Assembly (NCBI GenBank): GCA_021817025.1 | Contig: JAKAWF010000221.1 | Span: forward strand, 1-6,103 | Reading direction: 5' to 3' | Source of the DNA: a bacterium | Lineage (GTDB): Bacteria > Chloroflexota > Dormibacteria > UBA8260 > Bog-877 | DNA length: 6,103 bases | Shown: positions 1 to 6,103 of the stretch, piece after piece | Layout of the letters: the number at the start of each line of letters is the position of its first letter | How positions within the stretch are numbered: the first letter of the stretch is position 1 | Notes under the pieces: generated by a model | Databases searched by the model: none | What the model was told of the DNA's origin: nothing | The model's input: the letters and a program-made list of their open reading frames with translations, nothing else | Made by a program: the position numbers and the translations under genes

Positions 1-155
1 AGGTGTTTCCCGCAGCTGAGCTGCCAGCCATCGCCCTCGCCGCCGGAGCGCCGCTGGTCGTCATCAATCAGGAGCCGACCCAGTTCGACCGCCGGGCGGC
101 GGCGGTCGTGCGGGCTCCCATCGGACGGGTCCTGGGAGGACTGCTGGCCCCATGA
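1..155 (+). CDS. Sir2-family NAD-dependent protein deacylase, C-terminal fragment
   Basis: The open frame enters from the left edge (first full codon at 3) and ends at TGA 153-155, leaving 50 C-terminal residues. They begin VFPAAELPAIALAAGAPLV and contain VINQEPTQFD, the end of the Sir2 Rossmann fold: the PAA-LP helix, a hydrophobic strand, then the IN-EPT-D motif that closes the NAD pocket, followed by a final helix ending VLGGLLAP. Family knowledge: sirtuins use NAD to remove acyl groups from lysines in the cytoplasm, giving nicotinamide and O-acyl-ADP-ribose. The catalytic His, the zinc cysteines and the NAD-binding GAGxS motif lie outside the window, so activity and class (SirTM, class U or class III) cannot be judged. 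The gene converges on the peptidase gene across a 785-bp gap. Family assignment is confident despite the short fragment. Confidence 0.85.
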   Translation, partial: VFPAAELPAIALAAGAPLVVINQEPTQFDRRAAAVVRAPIGRVLGGLLAP

Positions 156-209
156 TCTGCCCGCAGCGGAATCTCAGGCGCTGACGGGCGCGGCCTCTTT
201 CCGGCAAAC

Positions 210-226
210 CTGGGGGCCAACCCCGG
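210..226 (+). terminator. Possible hairpin terminator downstream of the deacylase gene
   Basis: GGGG at 212-215 pairs with CCCC at 221-224 around a five-base loop, and the stem is extended by a C-G and a T-G pair (210-211 with 225-226). It lies about 55 bp after the deacylase stop. No T-run follows, so it would be at best a U-less terminator; a chance GC-rich hairpin is just as possible. Confidence 0.25.
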
Positions 227-329
227 AGCGCCGACCCAACCGGCCACGCGGGCGTCGGGGCAGCGGAACTCTCGGTGGACCCGCCGCCGCCCCTGCCGGC
301 CGCCTCCTGCACGACGCCGCCGGCTCAGT

Positions 330-343
330 ATCCGCTAGCGGAT
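330..343. promoter_or_regulatory. Perfect 14-bp palindrome, possible protein-binding site
   Basis: ATCCGCTAGCGGAT is identical to its own reverse complement. Flanking GCTC (323-326) and GAGC (346-349) extend the symmetry with an offset of one base, giving a 27-bp imperfect inverted repeat. It has no T-run, so it is not a standard terminator. It could be an operator or a transcript-end hairpin. No gene start lies close to it, which makes an operator role hard to assign. Confidence 0.35.
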
Positions 344-413
344 GCGAGCTCACCAGGAACCCACCCCTCGCAAGGGAGGGCCGGCTGTGGTTAGACGCCT
401 TTCGCCGCCAGGC

Positions 414-457
414 AACTCTGCACTTTTCGTGATCAGAACCCTGCACAATTGCTGATC
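414..457. repeat. Two 21-bp direct repeats with a 23-bp period (IS21-end-like)
   Basis: Copy 1 is 414-434 and copy 2 is 437-457. Both read AAC-[T/C]-CTGCAC, then six mostly different bases, then TGATC; 16 of 21 positions are identical and the conserved blocks keep exact spacing. On the minus strand the unit is GATCA-N6-GTGCAG-[G/A]-GTT. Family knowledge: IS21-family elements carry such multiple terminal repeats near ends of the form 5'-TG...CA-3', and a CA lies just outside copy 2 (461-462 or 463-464). No istA or istB coding sequence is visible, so this would be a solo or decayed end. It could instead be a paired regulator-binding site. Confidence 0.5.
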
Positions 458-787
458 CCTCACAACAGTCGGCGGGGCAGCGGCGACAGGAGGCCGCACC
501 ACGGACCCCTCGCCCCAGCGCGGACTCATGCCGTGCCCTGTGGTGCGACTTTCCCCACGCCCGGCGGCCGGTACGCATGCCACCGCTCTCGACGCTGTCC
601 AGCGGGCGCACCCACAGGCCCCGCAACTTTCGCCAGCCGCGGGACGAGCCCTGGCCACGCCTGCGGTCAGCCGCGCCGCCAGGCTGGCGTCACTCCTCGG
701 CACGAACGCCTCAACAGCTCTCCGGCGATGTCGTCCCTGCCGAGACCTGCCGCCACCAGGCGTTGCCGGTCATCGCTCCCGGCCTGG

Positions 788-812
788 AATGGAGTAGATG
801 ATCCGCTCCATT
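788..812. repeat. Inverted repeat, 7-bp arms
   Basis: AATGGAG (788-794) and CTCCATT (806-812) are perfect inverted arms around an 11-base loop. It lies about 130 bp beyond the peptidase stop. On the peptidase transcript it would form a moderate hairpin followed by GC-rich sequence rather than a U-run. It may be a 3' transcript-end structure; the function is unknown. Confidence 0.3.
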
Positions 813-871
813 GGACCGGTCTTGGGCCCCGGCACCCATCGGTCGAGAGCCGTCCCTATGGAGACCTCTGG

Positions 872-896
872 GCGAGCCTCTGAGGCCGGCGCTCGC
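872..896 (-). terminator. Possible hairpin terminator downstream of the S53 peptidase gene
   Basis: GCGAGC (872-877) pairs with GCTCGC (891-896), a six-base GC-rich stem about 45 bp after the peptidase stop. The enclosed bases can pair further (CCTC with GAGG-type pairing). There is no U-run after it in the minus-strand transcript, so this is a weak call based on position and stem only. Confidence 0.3.
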
Positions 897-940
897 AGCG
901 TCTCTTCAGTCGGCCGCCCTCCCGCCGCGCCTCCATCGCC

Positions 941-3466
941 TCATCCGGTTATGCCTCGAGGAACGGGCGTGACCCTCACCTCGAATGAGCCGAGGTTATC
1001 TCCGTAGTAGCCTGGCGTACCGGACATATCGAAAGCATCGGCAATACCGAGATACAACCTGGTGGCGCCCGTCGGCACCACGACGCCCTGGGGGTTGCTG
1101 GCGGTGGCGCCAGCCCCGATATAGAAGACTTGGTCAACACTCGGCTCCAGGGTGAGGAAATTGGTACCCAGGGCATTCGGCGAGAAATTGAGCCTGGGTG
1201 GCGCTGGCGGAGCCGGAACCCCACCCGCGGTGAACACACCGACCAAAAACGTCGCCGACGCACTGTCGATGATGCCGGATACGCCACCGTAACTGCTGAT
1301 GTCGGTCGTTTGCGTGCCAGCGCACGGCGCACCCTGCGGTCCCACCCAGGGACCGGCCCCGCAGTTGACCAGTCCCGCGGCGGAGAACATGTACATGCTG
1401 GATGTGACCGCGTTCACTGTCAGGGCCGGCGGCAGCGTGCCTCCGCCTCCCGCGAGATTGGGCGGAGACGACATTCCAGCCGCGAAGATATCCGCCGTGG
1501 CGGGGACTGTGACCACGTCGCCACAGAGCGCCGGGAACAGCCGGGCGGCGATTGGGGAGCCAAGCCCACTGGCCATGTCGTATCCAGTGGTGGCCTGGTA
1601 TTTGCTGCCCGGCGATACCGGCATGTGGTTGTTTCCGGTGGTGATGTCGTTGAAGGGAATGTAGGGGCCGCTGTCAGCGCCGTAGAGGAGCGGATTCAGG
1701 AAGCCCACAGCCCCGCGCGACAGGGTGCCGGCCTGGCAACGATTGCTGCTGTCGATGACAGCGATAATGGCCGCCCACAGTGGCGTCGCCGCGCTCGTGC
1801 CGCCCATGTGGGTCCAGCCGCCCCTCCAATACACGATGTACCCATGACTGGGGCTTGCCGACGCTGACACATCCGGCACTTCCCGGCAAGGCCCTCCCCC
1901 GACGTAACGCAGACAGGCGGCGCTGTTGCTGGCGCCACTCACCACGCCACTCTGCCACTTGGGCATCGGCCAGTATTCCGAGACTCCGCCACCGCCCGTC
2001 GCTCCGTGGGACTGGGATTCACAGGTGCGAACGACGAGCACATTGATGCATCCCGTTCCCTGGTTCCAGACGGTTTCGCTGGTGATGGTCTTGGTGCGGC
2101 CACTGATAACCAGGGCGGTTCCACCCACCGCGGTGACAAATGGCTGGCTGGCGGGATCACTGACCGCGTAACCGGTCAGGCCGGGGTGCTTGGGACTCCA
2201 GCAGCCCTGCGCACCAGAGTCGCCCGCCGCAGCCAGCACGGTCTGCCCCTGGACGGCCGCCTCCTCGAAGATGGTGTTTTCAGCTTGGACGAACCCTATC
2301 GACTGCTGGGGTTCGCAAGCGCCTAAAGAGATCGAGATCACCTGGTCCCGGTTTTGTGAGACCATGGCGTTGTACATAGCCAGCACCCCGGCATTGCTGG
2401 CATTGCCTTCATAGACATCGATGCTCGCCTTGGGCGCCAGACCGATCAGGGTCTCGATGTCAAAGGTGGCTTCGGCGTTTTTGGGCGCCGCCTCGGGTTT
2501 GCCGCCCACCACTTGAGTGGTCAGCGAGACGTGGGTGCCAAAGCACTTCTGGTAGGTGGCAATATCATGCGGCAGGAATCCGGTTATCTCGGGGAGCCCG
2601 ATCCTGACCCCCTGGCCGGCCATGCCTTGCGAGTACAGCGGCAGGAGGGAGTAAGCACTGGCCAGCAGGTCGGGTGGATACGCACTCCAGTGTAGAAATT
2701 GGCCAGTGACATTGGCCAGACACCTCGAAGCCGAGGGGAAGACGGGCGCAGTGGTCGACGCCGGCCCCGCCAGGGAAAGGCTCGGCGAGACGGGCTTGGT
2801 GGGCCGGCTGGGGCCGCTGGCCGCGCTTGACCGCGGGCGGACGATGTCGTTCAGGCCAACGACTCCGCTCACCATCGGTGCGATCAAGCCGGGAAATTCC
2901 GGTCGGCGGTTCGCGGCGAATATCACCCGACCGCCAGGCAGGCGGTAGCTGCTGATGCCGACCCTGAAGGCTTGCGACAACTGATTGGCGGTAGCCGTAA
3001 TCGGAATTACCAAGTGGTTGGCCGGCAACACCCCCGGATGCAGTCCCATCGCGGTTAGCGCGGCCTCGACCGCCGTGATGTGGTGAACAGATGGCCCGAA
3101 GGCGGAGGCAAATTGGTCGGTTTGGAGGTAATGACGATAGAGTGGTGACCTCGGAGTGGAGACGGCTGCGGCGAACTCGGCCAGAGCGGTCGCAGACCTT
3201 GGCCGCAACAGCACTTCGACCGTCAGCGAGTCCGCTCCCGGTAGCGGACCGATTCTGTGGGACCCGACGGGCACCTGTGTCTGTGTCCCGACCGGTTGCG
3301 GCGGGGACTGCAAGAGGCGGGCCGGCTGGGAGTTGGCGCTTGCGTTCACGCCCATCGTCGACCAGAGCAGGAACGGGCCACTCACCATGAGGAGGGTCGC
3401 TATGAGCCTCAGGGAGCTCTTGATGGGCGGCCGGGCACCGTGTAACGGGCCTCTGCGGGCGCTCAT
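941..3466 (-). CDS. Secreted S53 (sedolisin/kumamolisin-type) peptidase with C-terminal LecA-like domain
   Basis: An 841-residue acid serine-carboxyl endopeptidase, exported and self-processed. Residues 1-45 form a signal peptide (Arg/Lys-rich start, hydrophobic 19-39, likely cut near NASA-NS). Residues 67-210 match the pro-kumamolisin activation domain (SPLYRHYLQTDQFASAFGP). A Ser/Pro linker at 211-247 is the probable processing region. The catalytic domain spans about 250-650 with Glu332 and Asp336 (EATFD), oxyanion Asp416 (AAAGDSG) and nucleophile Ser558 (GGTSAATP). Asp607 (NDITTG) and the GYDMASGLGSP loop fit the S53 calcium site. Residues about 681-835 resemble the LecA/PA-IL lectin sandwich, ending PGYYGDNLGSFEVRV. 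Twelve cysteines, including close pairs 473/482, 518/527 and 702/715, suggest extracellular disulfides. The ATG is supported by a GAGGGGG site seven bases upstream and by the signal peptide. All catalytic residues are present, so it should be active. Substrate is unknown; the lectin role is inferred. Confidence 0.93.
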   Translation of the reverse strand: MSARRGPLHGARPPIKSSLRLIATLLMVSGPFLLWSTMGVNASANSQPARLLQSPPQPVGTQTQVPVGSHRIGPLPGADSLTVEVLLRPRSATALAEFAAAVSTPRSPLYRHYLQTDQFASAFGPSVHHITAVEAALTAMGLHPGVLPANHLVIPITATANQLSQAFRVGISSYRLPGGRVIFAANRRPEFPGLIAPMVSGVVGLNDIVRPRSSAASGPSRPTKPVSPSLSLAGPASTTAPVFPSASRCLANVTGQFLHWSAYPPDLLASAYSLLPLYSQGMAGQGVRIGLPEITGFLPHDIATYQKCFGTHVSLTTQVVGGKPEAAPKNAEATFDIETLIGLAPKASIDVYEGNASNAGVLAMYNAMVSQNRDQVISISLGACEPQQSIGFVQAENTIFEEAAVQGQTVLAAAGDSGAQGCWSPKHPGLTGYAVSDPASQPFVTAVGGTALVISGRTKTITSETVWNQGTGCINVLVVRTCESQSHGATGGGGVSEYWPMPKWQSGVVSGASNSAACLRYVGGGPCREVPDVSASASPSHGYIVYWRGGWTHMGGTSAATPLWAAIIAVIDSSNRCQAGTLSRGAVGFLNPLLYGADSGPYIPFNDITTGNNHMPVSPGSKYQATTGYDMASGLGSPIAARLFPALCGDVVTVPATADIFAAGMSSPPNLAGGGGTLPPALTVNAVTSSMYMFSAAGLVNCGAGPWVGPQGAPCAGTQTTDISSYGGVSGIIDSASATFLVGVFTAGGVPAPPAPPRLNFSPNALGTNFLTLEPSVDQVFYIGAGATASNPQGVVVPTGATRLYLGIADAFDMSGTPGYYGDNLGSFEVRVTPVPRGITG

Positions 3467-3473
3467 CCCGGAT

Positions 3474-3480
3474 CCCCCTC
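3474..3480 (-). promoter_or_regulatory. Ribosome binding site of the S53 peptidase
   Basis: On the minus strand GAGGGGG ends seven bases before the ATG at 3466. It supports this start over the internal Met27, which would cut through the hydrophobic core of the signal peptide. Confidence 0.75.
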
Positions 3481-3526
3481 GTAGCTTTGGCGCTTCCTCG
3501 CCCGCCGCTCCCTTCAGGCACCGGAT

Positions 3527-3556
3527 CTTATATCACAGTGATCCCAAGGTCGTCAA
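3527..3556 (-). promoter_or_regulatory. Sigma70-type promoter of the S53 peptidase
   Basis: On the minus strand TTGACG (3556-3551) is followed after 18 bases by TATAAG (3532-3527), preceded by TG-A, an extended -10 element. Each hexamer differs from the housekeeping consensus at one position. Transcription would begin near 3519-3520, giving a leader of about 53 bases that contains the ribosome binding site. An AT-rich block this good stands out in GC-rich surroundings. Confidence 0.65.
3532..3542. promoter_or_regulatory. Operator-like palindrome inside the promoter spacer
   Basis: ATCAC-A-GTGAT forms two five-base inverted arms and sits between the -35 and -10 elements of the peptidase promoter, touching the first base of the -10. 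A dimeric repressor bound here would block RNA polymerase. The regulator is unknown and no regulator gene is visible in the window. Confidence 0.4.
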
Positions 3557-4080
3557 TGCCGTCTTGGTCTCGCGGTCGCATGCCTGCTGCAGGACATTTT
3601 TGCGCTTGAGGCCGACCTGGAGCGTTAGAACCGGGACCCGGACACGGAGCACGGGCCCAGCGATCGGTAAGACCTGACGAGTGCCACAGCGACACTGGCC
3701 TTGAACTTCTCGCGATCGGTCGGCTTTGGGTCTTGTCAAGCCCTGCGTGTATTCACTCCAGGAAGACGAGTCAAGTGGTCAAGCGGCAGAGCCCTCCATG
3801 GTGGTGGGGGAGTTTGTCGCAGGCAGGGGCCAGCTCGAGGAGTGGCAGATCGCGTCCGGGGGCGCACGGTCGCGCGTAGGGCCAGTTGAGAGGTGGCCTC
3901 GTAACCTGGTCCTGCCCGCCAGCGGTCCGGGGCCCAGTGGACCTGATCTCAAAGCCACACCGATCATCGGAGCAGCGTGGTCAGACGCCGAACCTGCCTC
4001 CTTGCAGGGCAGACTGGCCGCCGACCTTGGGGCGCAGGCGCACGCGGCCCACGACAGCGACGGGGGCGGTGAACTCATGC
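3557..4080. other. Intergenic region between transporter and peptidase genes, no credible gene
   Basis: About 520 bp lie between the end of the transporter gene and the peptidase promoter. Frames at 3726-4148 (plus) and 3779-4078 (minus) are open, but their composition is not protein-like, their third-position GC is only moderate, and the minus one starts just after the transporter stop without a clear ribosome binding site. GTCAAG occurs three times (3735, 3770 and 3778, the last two in an 8-bp tandem), and GCGATCGGT twice (3660 and 3712). CTGCC (3994-3998) and GGCAG (4008-4012) could form a short hairpin about 70-85 bp past the transporter stop. I see no RNA gene or clear terminator. Confidence 0.5.
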
Positions 4081-5307
4081 CTAATCAGCCACCGGCACGA
4101 AGTCCAGCCTCTGGAGCACTAGCATGGCAGCGAGGCAGGCCCCGGTGAGGACCAGCCACGGCCAGAGCGGTCCCCGGTGCAGGAGCCAGGTGAACAAGAC
4201 CGGAGCGGTGGCCGCTCCCACCGCCCACGAGACCTGATGCACTCCCAGGTAGCGACCCTGGGACGGGCCCGATGCGCAGGACACCACCAAGTCGGACATC
4301 GCCGGAGACTCCAGCATCTCGACCAGAGTGAACACCGCGATTGCGACCAAGAGCCCAGGGATGACCACGCCCCGGGGCGCAGCTGAGAGAGCTCCCAGCA
4401 GTAGCAAGGACACGCCCCAAGCGACCGCTGCCCAGCGCAGGATCCGGGCACGGGCGGCCCTGTCGACAAGGCGCGTGACCGTGGTCTGCAGCAGCACCAC
4501 CAAGGCGGTGTTGACCGCGAACAGAGCACCGGCGAGCACCAGCGGCTCGTGCAGGTCGCGACTCACGTACACGGCCAGCAGCAGAGTGAGGGAGTCCCCG
4601 CACAGGACGAAGACCACGTTGGCCGCCATCAGCAGCAGGTAGCTGCGGTCGCGGAGGACCGCAGCGTAGCCCGGGCGGCGCCCGATCGGAGAGACGCCCG
4701 TCGTCTGCGGCGCCCGGCCCGGCGGGGCCCACCGCCAGCAGGCGACCAGGACGGCAGCCGCGATGAAGCTGGCGGCGTTGGCGAGCGCGATCAAGCGGAG
4801 GCCCTGGGATCCGGCGGCGGTCACCAGAGCGGCCGCTGCCAGCGCTCCGAGGCCGATGCCGCAATTGCGGAGGACCCGGCTCAGACCAAACCACAGAGAG
4901 CGCTCGCCGAGGTTGGCGGCCAGGCTCAGCAGCGCCGGGTTTGCGGTCCAGAACAGGCCGGACCCACAGTCCACGAGACCCGCGAACAGGACGAGCTCGA
5001 ACTGGTCGTGGACCGCCAGGAAGCCCAGGAAGCCGAGAGCTGACACCAAGTTTCCGATCACGACCAGGGCACGCGGCCCCAAGCGGTCCAGCAGCGGCCC
5101 GTAGATCGGCAAGCCGGGCATGGTCGCCAGTTCCGCCAGTGACAGGGAAGCCCCGATCGCGGGCAGCCCCAGCGACGTGGTCCGCAGGAAGAAGACAACT
5201 GTGAAGGGCAGGAATAGTCCACTGCCCAGACTGTCGACCAGCATGGCGGCCAGGAGTGCCCGCCGCCCGCCCGCTGCCGGCAGGCCGAGCCGATGCCTGA
5301 GGTCCAC
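4081..5307 (-). CDS. Major facilitator superfamily transporter, 12 transmembrane helices
   Basis: A 408-residue inner-membrane secondary transporter of usual MFS length. Hydrophobic segments fall near residues 17-41, 47-64, 79-98, 102-121, 146-165, 171-191, then 222-247, 256-276, 291-308, 312-331, 357-376 and 380-398, in two six-helix halves split by a polar loop (192-220, PPGRAPQTTG). GPLLDRLGPR at 70-79 is MFS motif A between helices 2 and 3. Motif A and the segment GRYLGVHQVSWAVGAATAP (351-369) recall drug:proton antiporters of the DHA1/MdtH type, which makes export likely but the substrate unknown. It starts at GTG 5307-5305, sharing one base with the stop of the transketolase gene and with no strong ribosome binding site, so translation is probably coupled. 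The transporter may move the product or substrate of the transketolase-linked pathway; that is inference. Confidence 0.9.
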   Translation of the reverse strand: MDLRHRLGLPAAGGRRALLAAMLVDSLGSGLFLPFTVVFFLRTTSLGLPAIGASLSLAELATMPGLPIYGPLLDRLGPRALVVIGNLVSALGFLGFLAVHDQFELVLFAGLVDCGSGLFWTANPALLSLAANLGERSLWFGLSRVLRNCGIGLGALAAAALVTAAGSQGLRLIALANAASFIAAAVLVACWRWAPPGRAPQTTGVSPIGRRPGYAAVLRDRSYLLLMAANVVFVLCGDSLTLLLAVYVSRDLHEPLVLAGALFAVNTALVVLLQTTVTRLVDRAARARILRWAAVAWGVSLLLLGALSAAPRGVVIPGLLVAIAVFTLVEMLESPAMSDLVVSCASGPSQGRYLGVHQVSWAVGAATAPVLFTWLLHRGPLWPWLVLTGACLAAMLVLQRLDFVPVAD

Positions 5308-5309
5308 TA
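5305..5309 (-). promoter_or_regulatory. TAGTG stop/start overlap coupling transketolase and transporter genes
   Basis: On the minus strand TAG (5309-5307) ends the transketolase subunit and GTG (5307-5305) starts the transporter, sharing the G. No good purine-rich site precedes the GTG, so the terminating ribosome probably reinitiates here, linking the amounts of the two proteins. Confidence 0.6.
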
Positions 5310-6103
5310 CCGGGATCGGTGCAGGAACGCTGAGATCGTCGACCTCAGGGAGGCAGGATCCAGCCCGTGGGCCAGATCGTGCTCCGCCCTGCTGCCGTAA
5401 CGGTGCAGGTCGCGCCGCCCCACTCCCACCCCCAGCACCCGATGGGGGAGATGGGCGAGCACCTGGCCGATCGGGCCGGCTGAGGTGCCGGCCAGGTAGG
5501 GCTCGACCACCGCGACCGCAGGCTCCGCCAGTGACTCGAGGATGGTCGCCTGGTCCAGCGGCCTGACCGTGGTGGCGTAGATCACGGTCACGTCGAGGTC
5601 CGCGACCGCCTCCAGAACAGGGTCAAGCATCGGCCCCACCGCTATCACCGAGCCCTGCGAGCCCCGCCGGAGCACGCGCATCCGACCCGCCGGCATGGTC
5701 ACGGCGGTGGCGTTGCTGGCCTCCGACAGGCGCAGGTAGCCGATCCCAGACCCGGCGGCGAGCCCTGGCAGCAGACCCACCGCCTCGTCGGGGTGGCCGG
5801 GGACGTGGACCTCGACACCGGGAAGTGCGTCCAGCAGCGCCACGTCCTCCGGACAGAAGTGGGAGGTGCCGTACTCCGGGAAGTCGTAGGAGGCACCGAT
5901 GCTGACCAGGACCGCCCCCAGGCCCTGGTGGCACAGGTCCATCTTCACCTGCTCGAAGGGGCGCTCCAGCAGGAAGGGGGCGAAGGTGTGCGCCACCGGC
6001 CGCAGGCCGGCGTGGGCCAGCCCCGCCGCGACCCCGATCAGGGACTGCTCCCGGATCCCGACGTCGACCACCCGCTGGGGATGCCGGGTGCGCGCGGTCT
6101 CGA
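5307..6103 (-). CDS. Transketolase C-terminal subunit (split transketolase), 5' end outside window
   Basis: The visible 264 residues run from the right edge to TAG 5309-5307. They start in the pyrimidine-binding domain: VDVGIREQSLIGVAAGLAHAG carries the conserved Glu (visible residue 18) that activates thiamine diphosphate in the GIRE motif. HTFAPFLLERPFEQVKMDL (38-56) is the usual cofactor-stacking region and GTSHFCPEDVALL (78-90) holds the transketolase His. The C-terminal domain follows at about 140-260, with TVRPLD and VVEPYLAGTSAG. Family knowledge: the enzyme moves two-carbon ketol units between sugar phosphates in the cytoplasm. In split enzymes a separate N-subunit, normally encoded just upstream, carries the diphosphate-binding GDG motif; here it would lie beyond 6103. 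A full-length fused transketolase cannot be excluded. 1-deoxyxylulose-5-phosphate synthase is less likely because GIREQ replaces its usual GIAEQH. The start is not visible; the GTG at 6071 is internal. Confidence 0.88.
   Translation of the reverse strand, partial: ETARTRHPQRVVDVGIREQSLIGVAAGLAHAGLRPVAHTFAPFLLERPFEQVKMDLCHQGLGAVLVSIGASYDFPEYGTSHFCPEDVALLDALPGVEVHVPGHPDEAVGLLPGLAAGSGIGYLRLSEASNATAVTMPAGRMRVLRRGSQGSVIAVGPMLDPVLEAVADLDVTVIYATTVRPLDQATILESLAEPAVAVVEPYLAGTSAGPIGQVLAHLPHRVLGVGVGRRDLHRYGSRAEHDLAHGLDPASLRSTISAFLHRSR

Larger units (their letters stand above)
156..940. other. Convergent intergenic region without a convincing gene
   Basis: This 785-bp gap separates the ends of the convergent deacylase and peptidase genes. 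Several open frames cross it on both strands (for example 174-626 minus, 350-703 minus, 449-883 plus). Their translations are rich in Arg, Pro, Ala, Cys and Gly, resemble no family I recognise, and overlap each other, as expected of chance frames in GC-rich DNA. What can be seen are weak hairpins, a perfect palindrome near 330-343, direct repeats at 414-457 and an inverted repeat at 788-812. The length is more than two terminators need, so it may hold decayed or inserted DNA. Confidence 0.6.

Noticed and set aside
174..883. Several overlapping frames in the convergent gap (174-626 and 350-703 minus, 449-883 and 528-797 plus)
   Set aside because: They overlap each other on both strands, are full of Arg, Pro, Cys and Ala, and match nothing I recognise; none has convincing initiation signals.
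1130..1867. 245-codon open frame on the plus strand, antisense to the peptidase gene
   Set aside because: Its translation is Arg/Gly-rich and unlike any family, and it lies opposite a protease with all motifs intact. It is a GC-driven shadow.
2565..3521. 318-codon minus-strand frame overlapping the N-terminal half of the peptidase
   Set aside because: It is another frame of the same strand with no recognisable domain. The peptidase frame has the signal peptide, pro-domain and a proper ribosome binding site.
3779..4078. 99-codon minus-strand frame just after the transporter stop, possible third operon gene
   Set aside because: It is Pro/Ser/Ala-rich with mixed third-position bases, no family resemblance and no clear ribosome binding site. 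The opposite strand is also open here.
156..4080. tRNA, rRNA or CRISPR array in the gaps
   Set aside because: I found no T-loop (GGTTCGA-type) sequence, no cloverleaf arms, no rRNA-like sequence and no regularly spaced repeats beyond the two-copy 23-bp unit.
4085..4894. 269-codon minus-strand frame inside the transporter gene
   Set aside because: It is a shadow frame with no membrane pattern. The overlapping transporter frame has 12 helices and motif A.
6069..6071. GTG as the start of the transketolase gene
   Set aside because: The frame continues upstream to the window edge (ETARTRHPQR...) with residues typical of the stretch before the GIRE motif, so this GTG is an internal valine.

Overview
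The window is GC-rich DNA with long dead-end open frames antisense to real genes. It holds four recognisable protein genes and two sizeable gene-poor gaps. GC-rich codon use, a secreted sedolisin (S53) protease with a pro-domain, a split-type transketolase C-subunit and a compact operon suit a soil actinobacterium or a Chloroflexota/Dormibacterota-like lineage. That placement is an inference; no rRNA or marker gene is present to settle it.

Layout from left to right. Positions 1-155 (+) are the last 50 codons of a Sir2-family NAD-dependent protein deacylase. Positions 156-940 are a convergent gap with no convincing gene. It contains weak hairpins, a perfect 14-bp palindrome and a pair of 21-bp direct repeats with a 23-bp period that resemble the multiple terminal repeats of IS21-family elements. 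Positions 941-3466 (-) encode an 841-residue secreted S53 peptidase: signal peptide, pro-kumamolisin domain, catalytic domain with its catalytic residues intact, and a C-terminal domain that looks like the LecA/PA-IL galactose lectin fold. Just upstream are a good ribosome binding site, a sigma70-type promoter and a palindrome inside the promoter spacer. Positions 3557-4080 are a second gap without a credible gene.

Positions 4081-5307 (-) encode a 12-helix major facilitator transporter. It overlaps by one base the end of the gene before it, a transketolase C-terminal subunit (5307-6103, -) whose 5' end lies outside the window. These two form an operon, most likely preceded by the transketolase N-terminal subunit.

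The protease is a single-gene unit with its own promoter, probably acting outside the cell at acidic pH on protein substrates that the lectin-like domain may help it reach. The transketolase and transporter are probably transcribed together from a promoter outside the window; the substrate of neither can be read from the sequence. The most interesting signals are the protease-lectin fusion, the operator-like palindrome in its promoter, the 23-bp-period repeats, and the transketolase/transporter coupling. No complete new defence or mobile system is visible.
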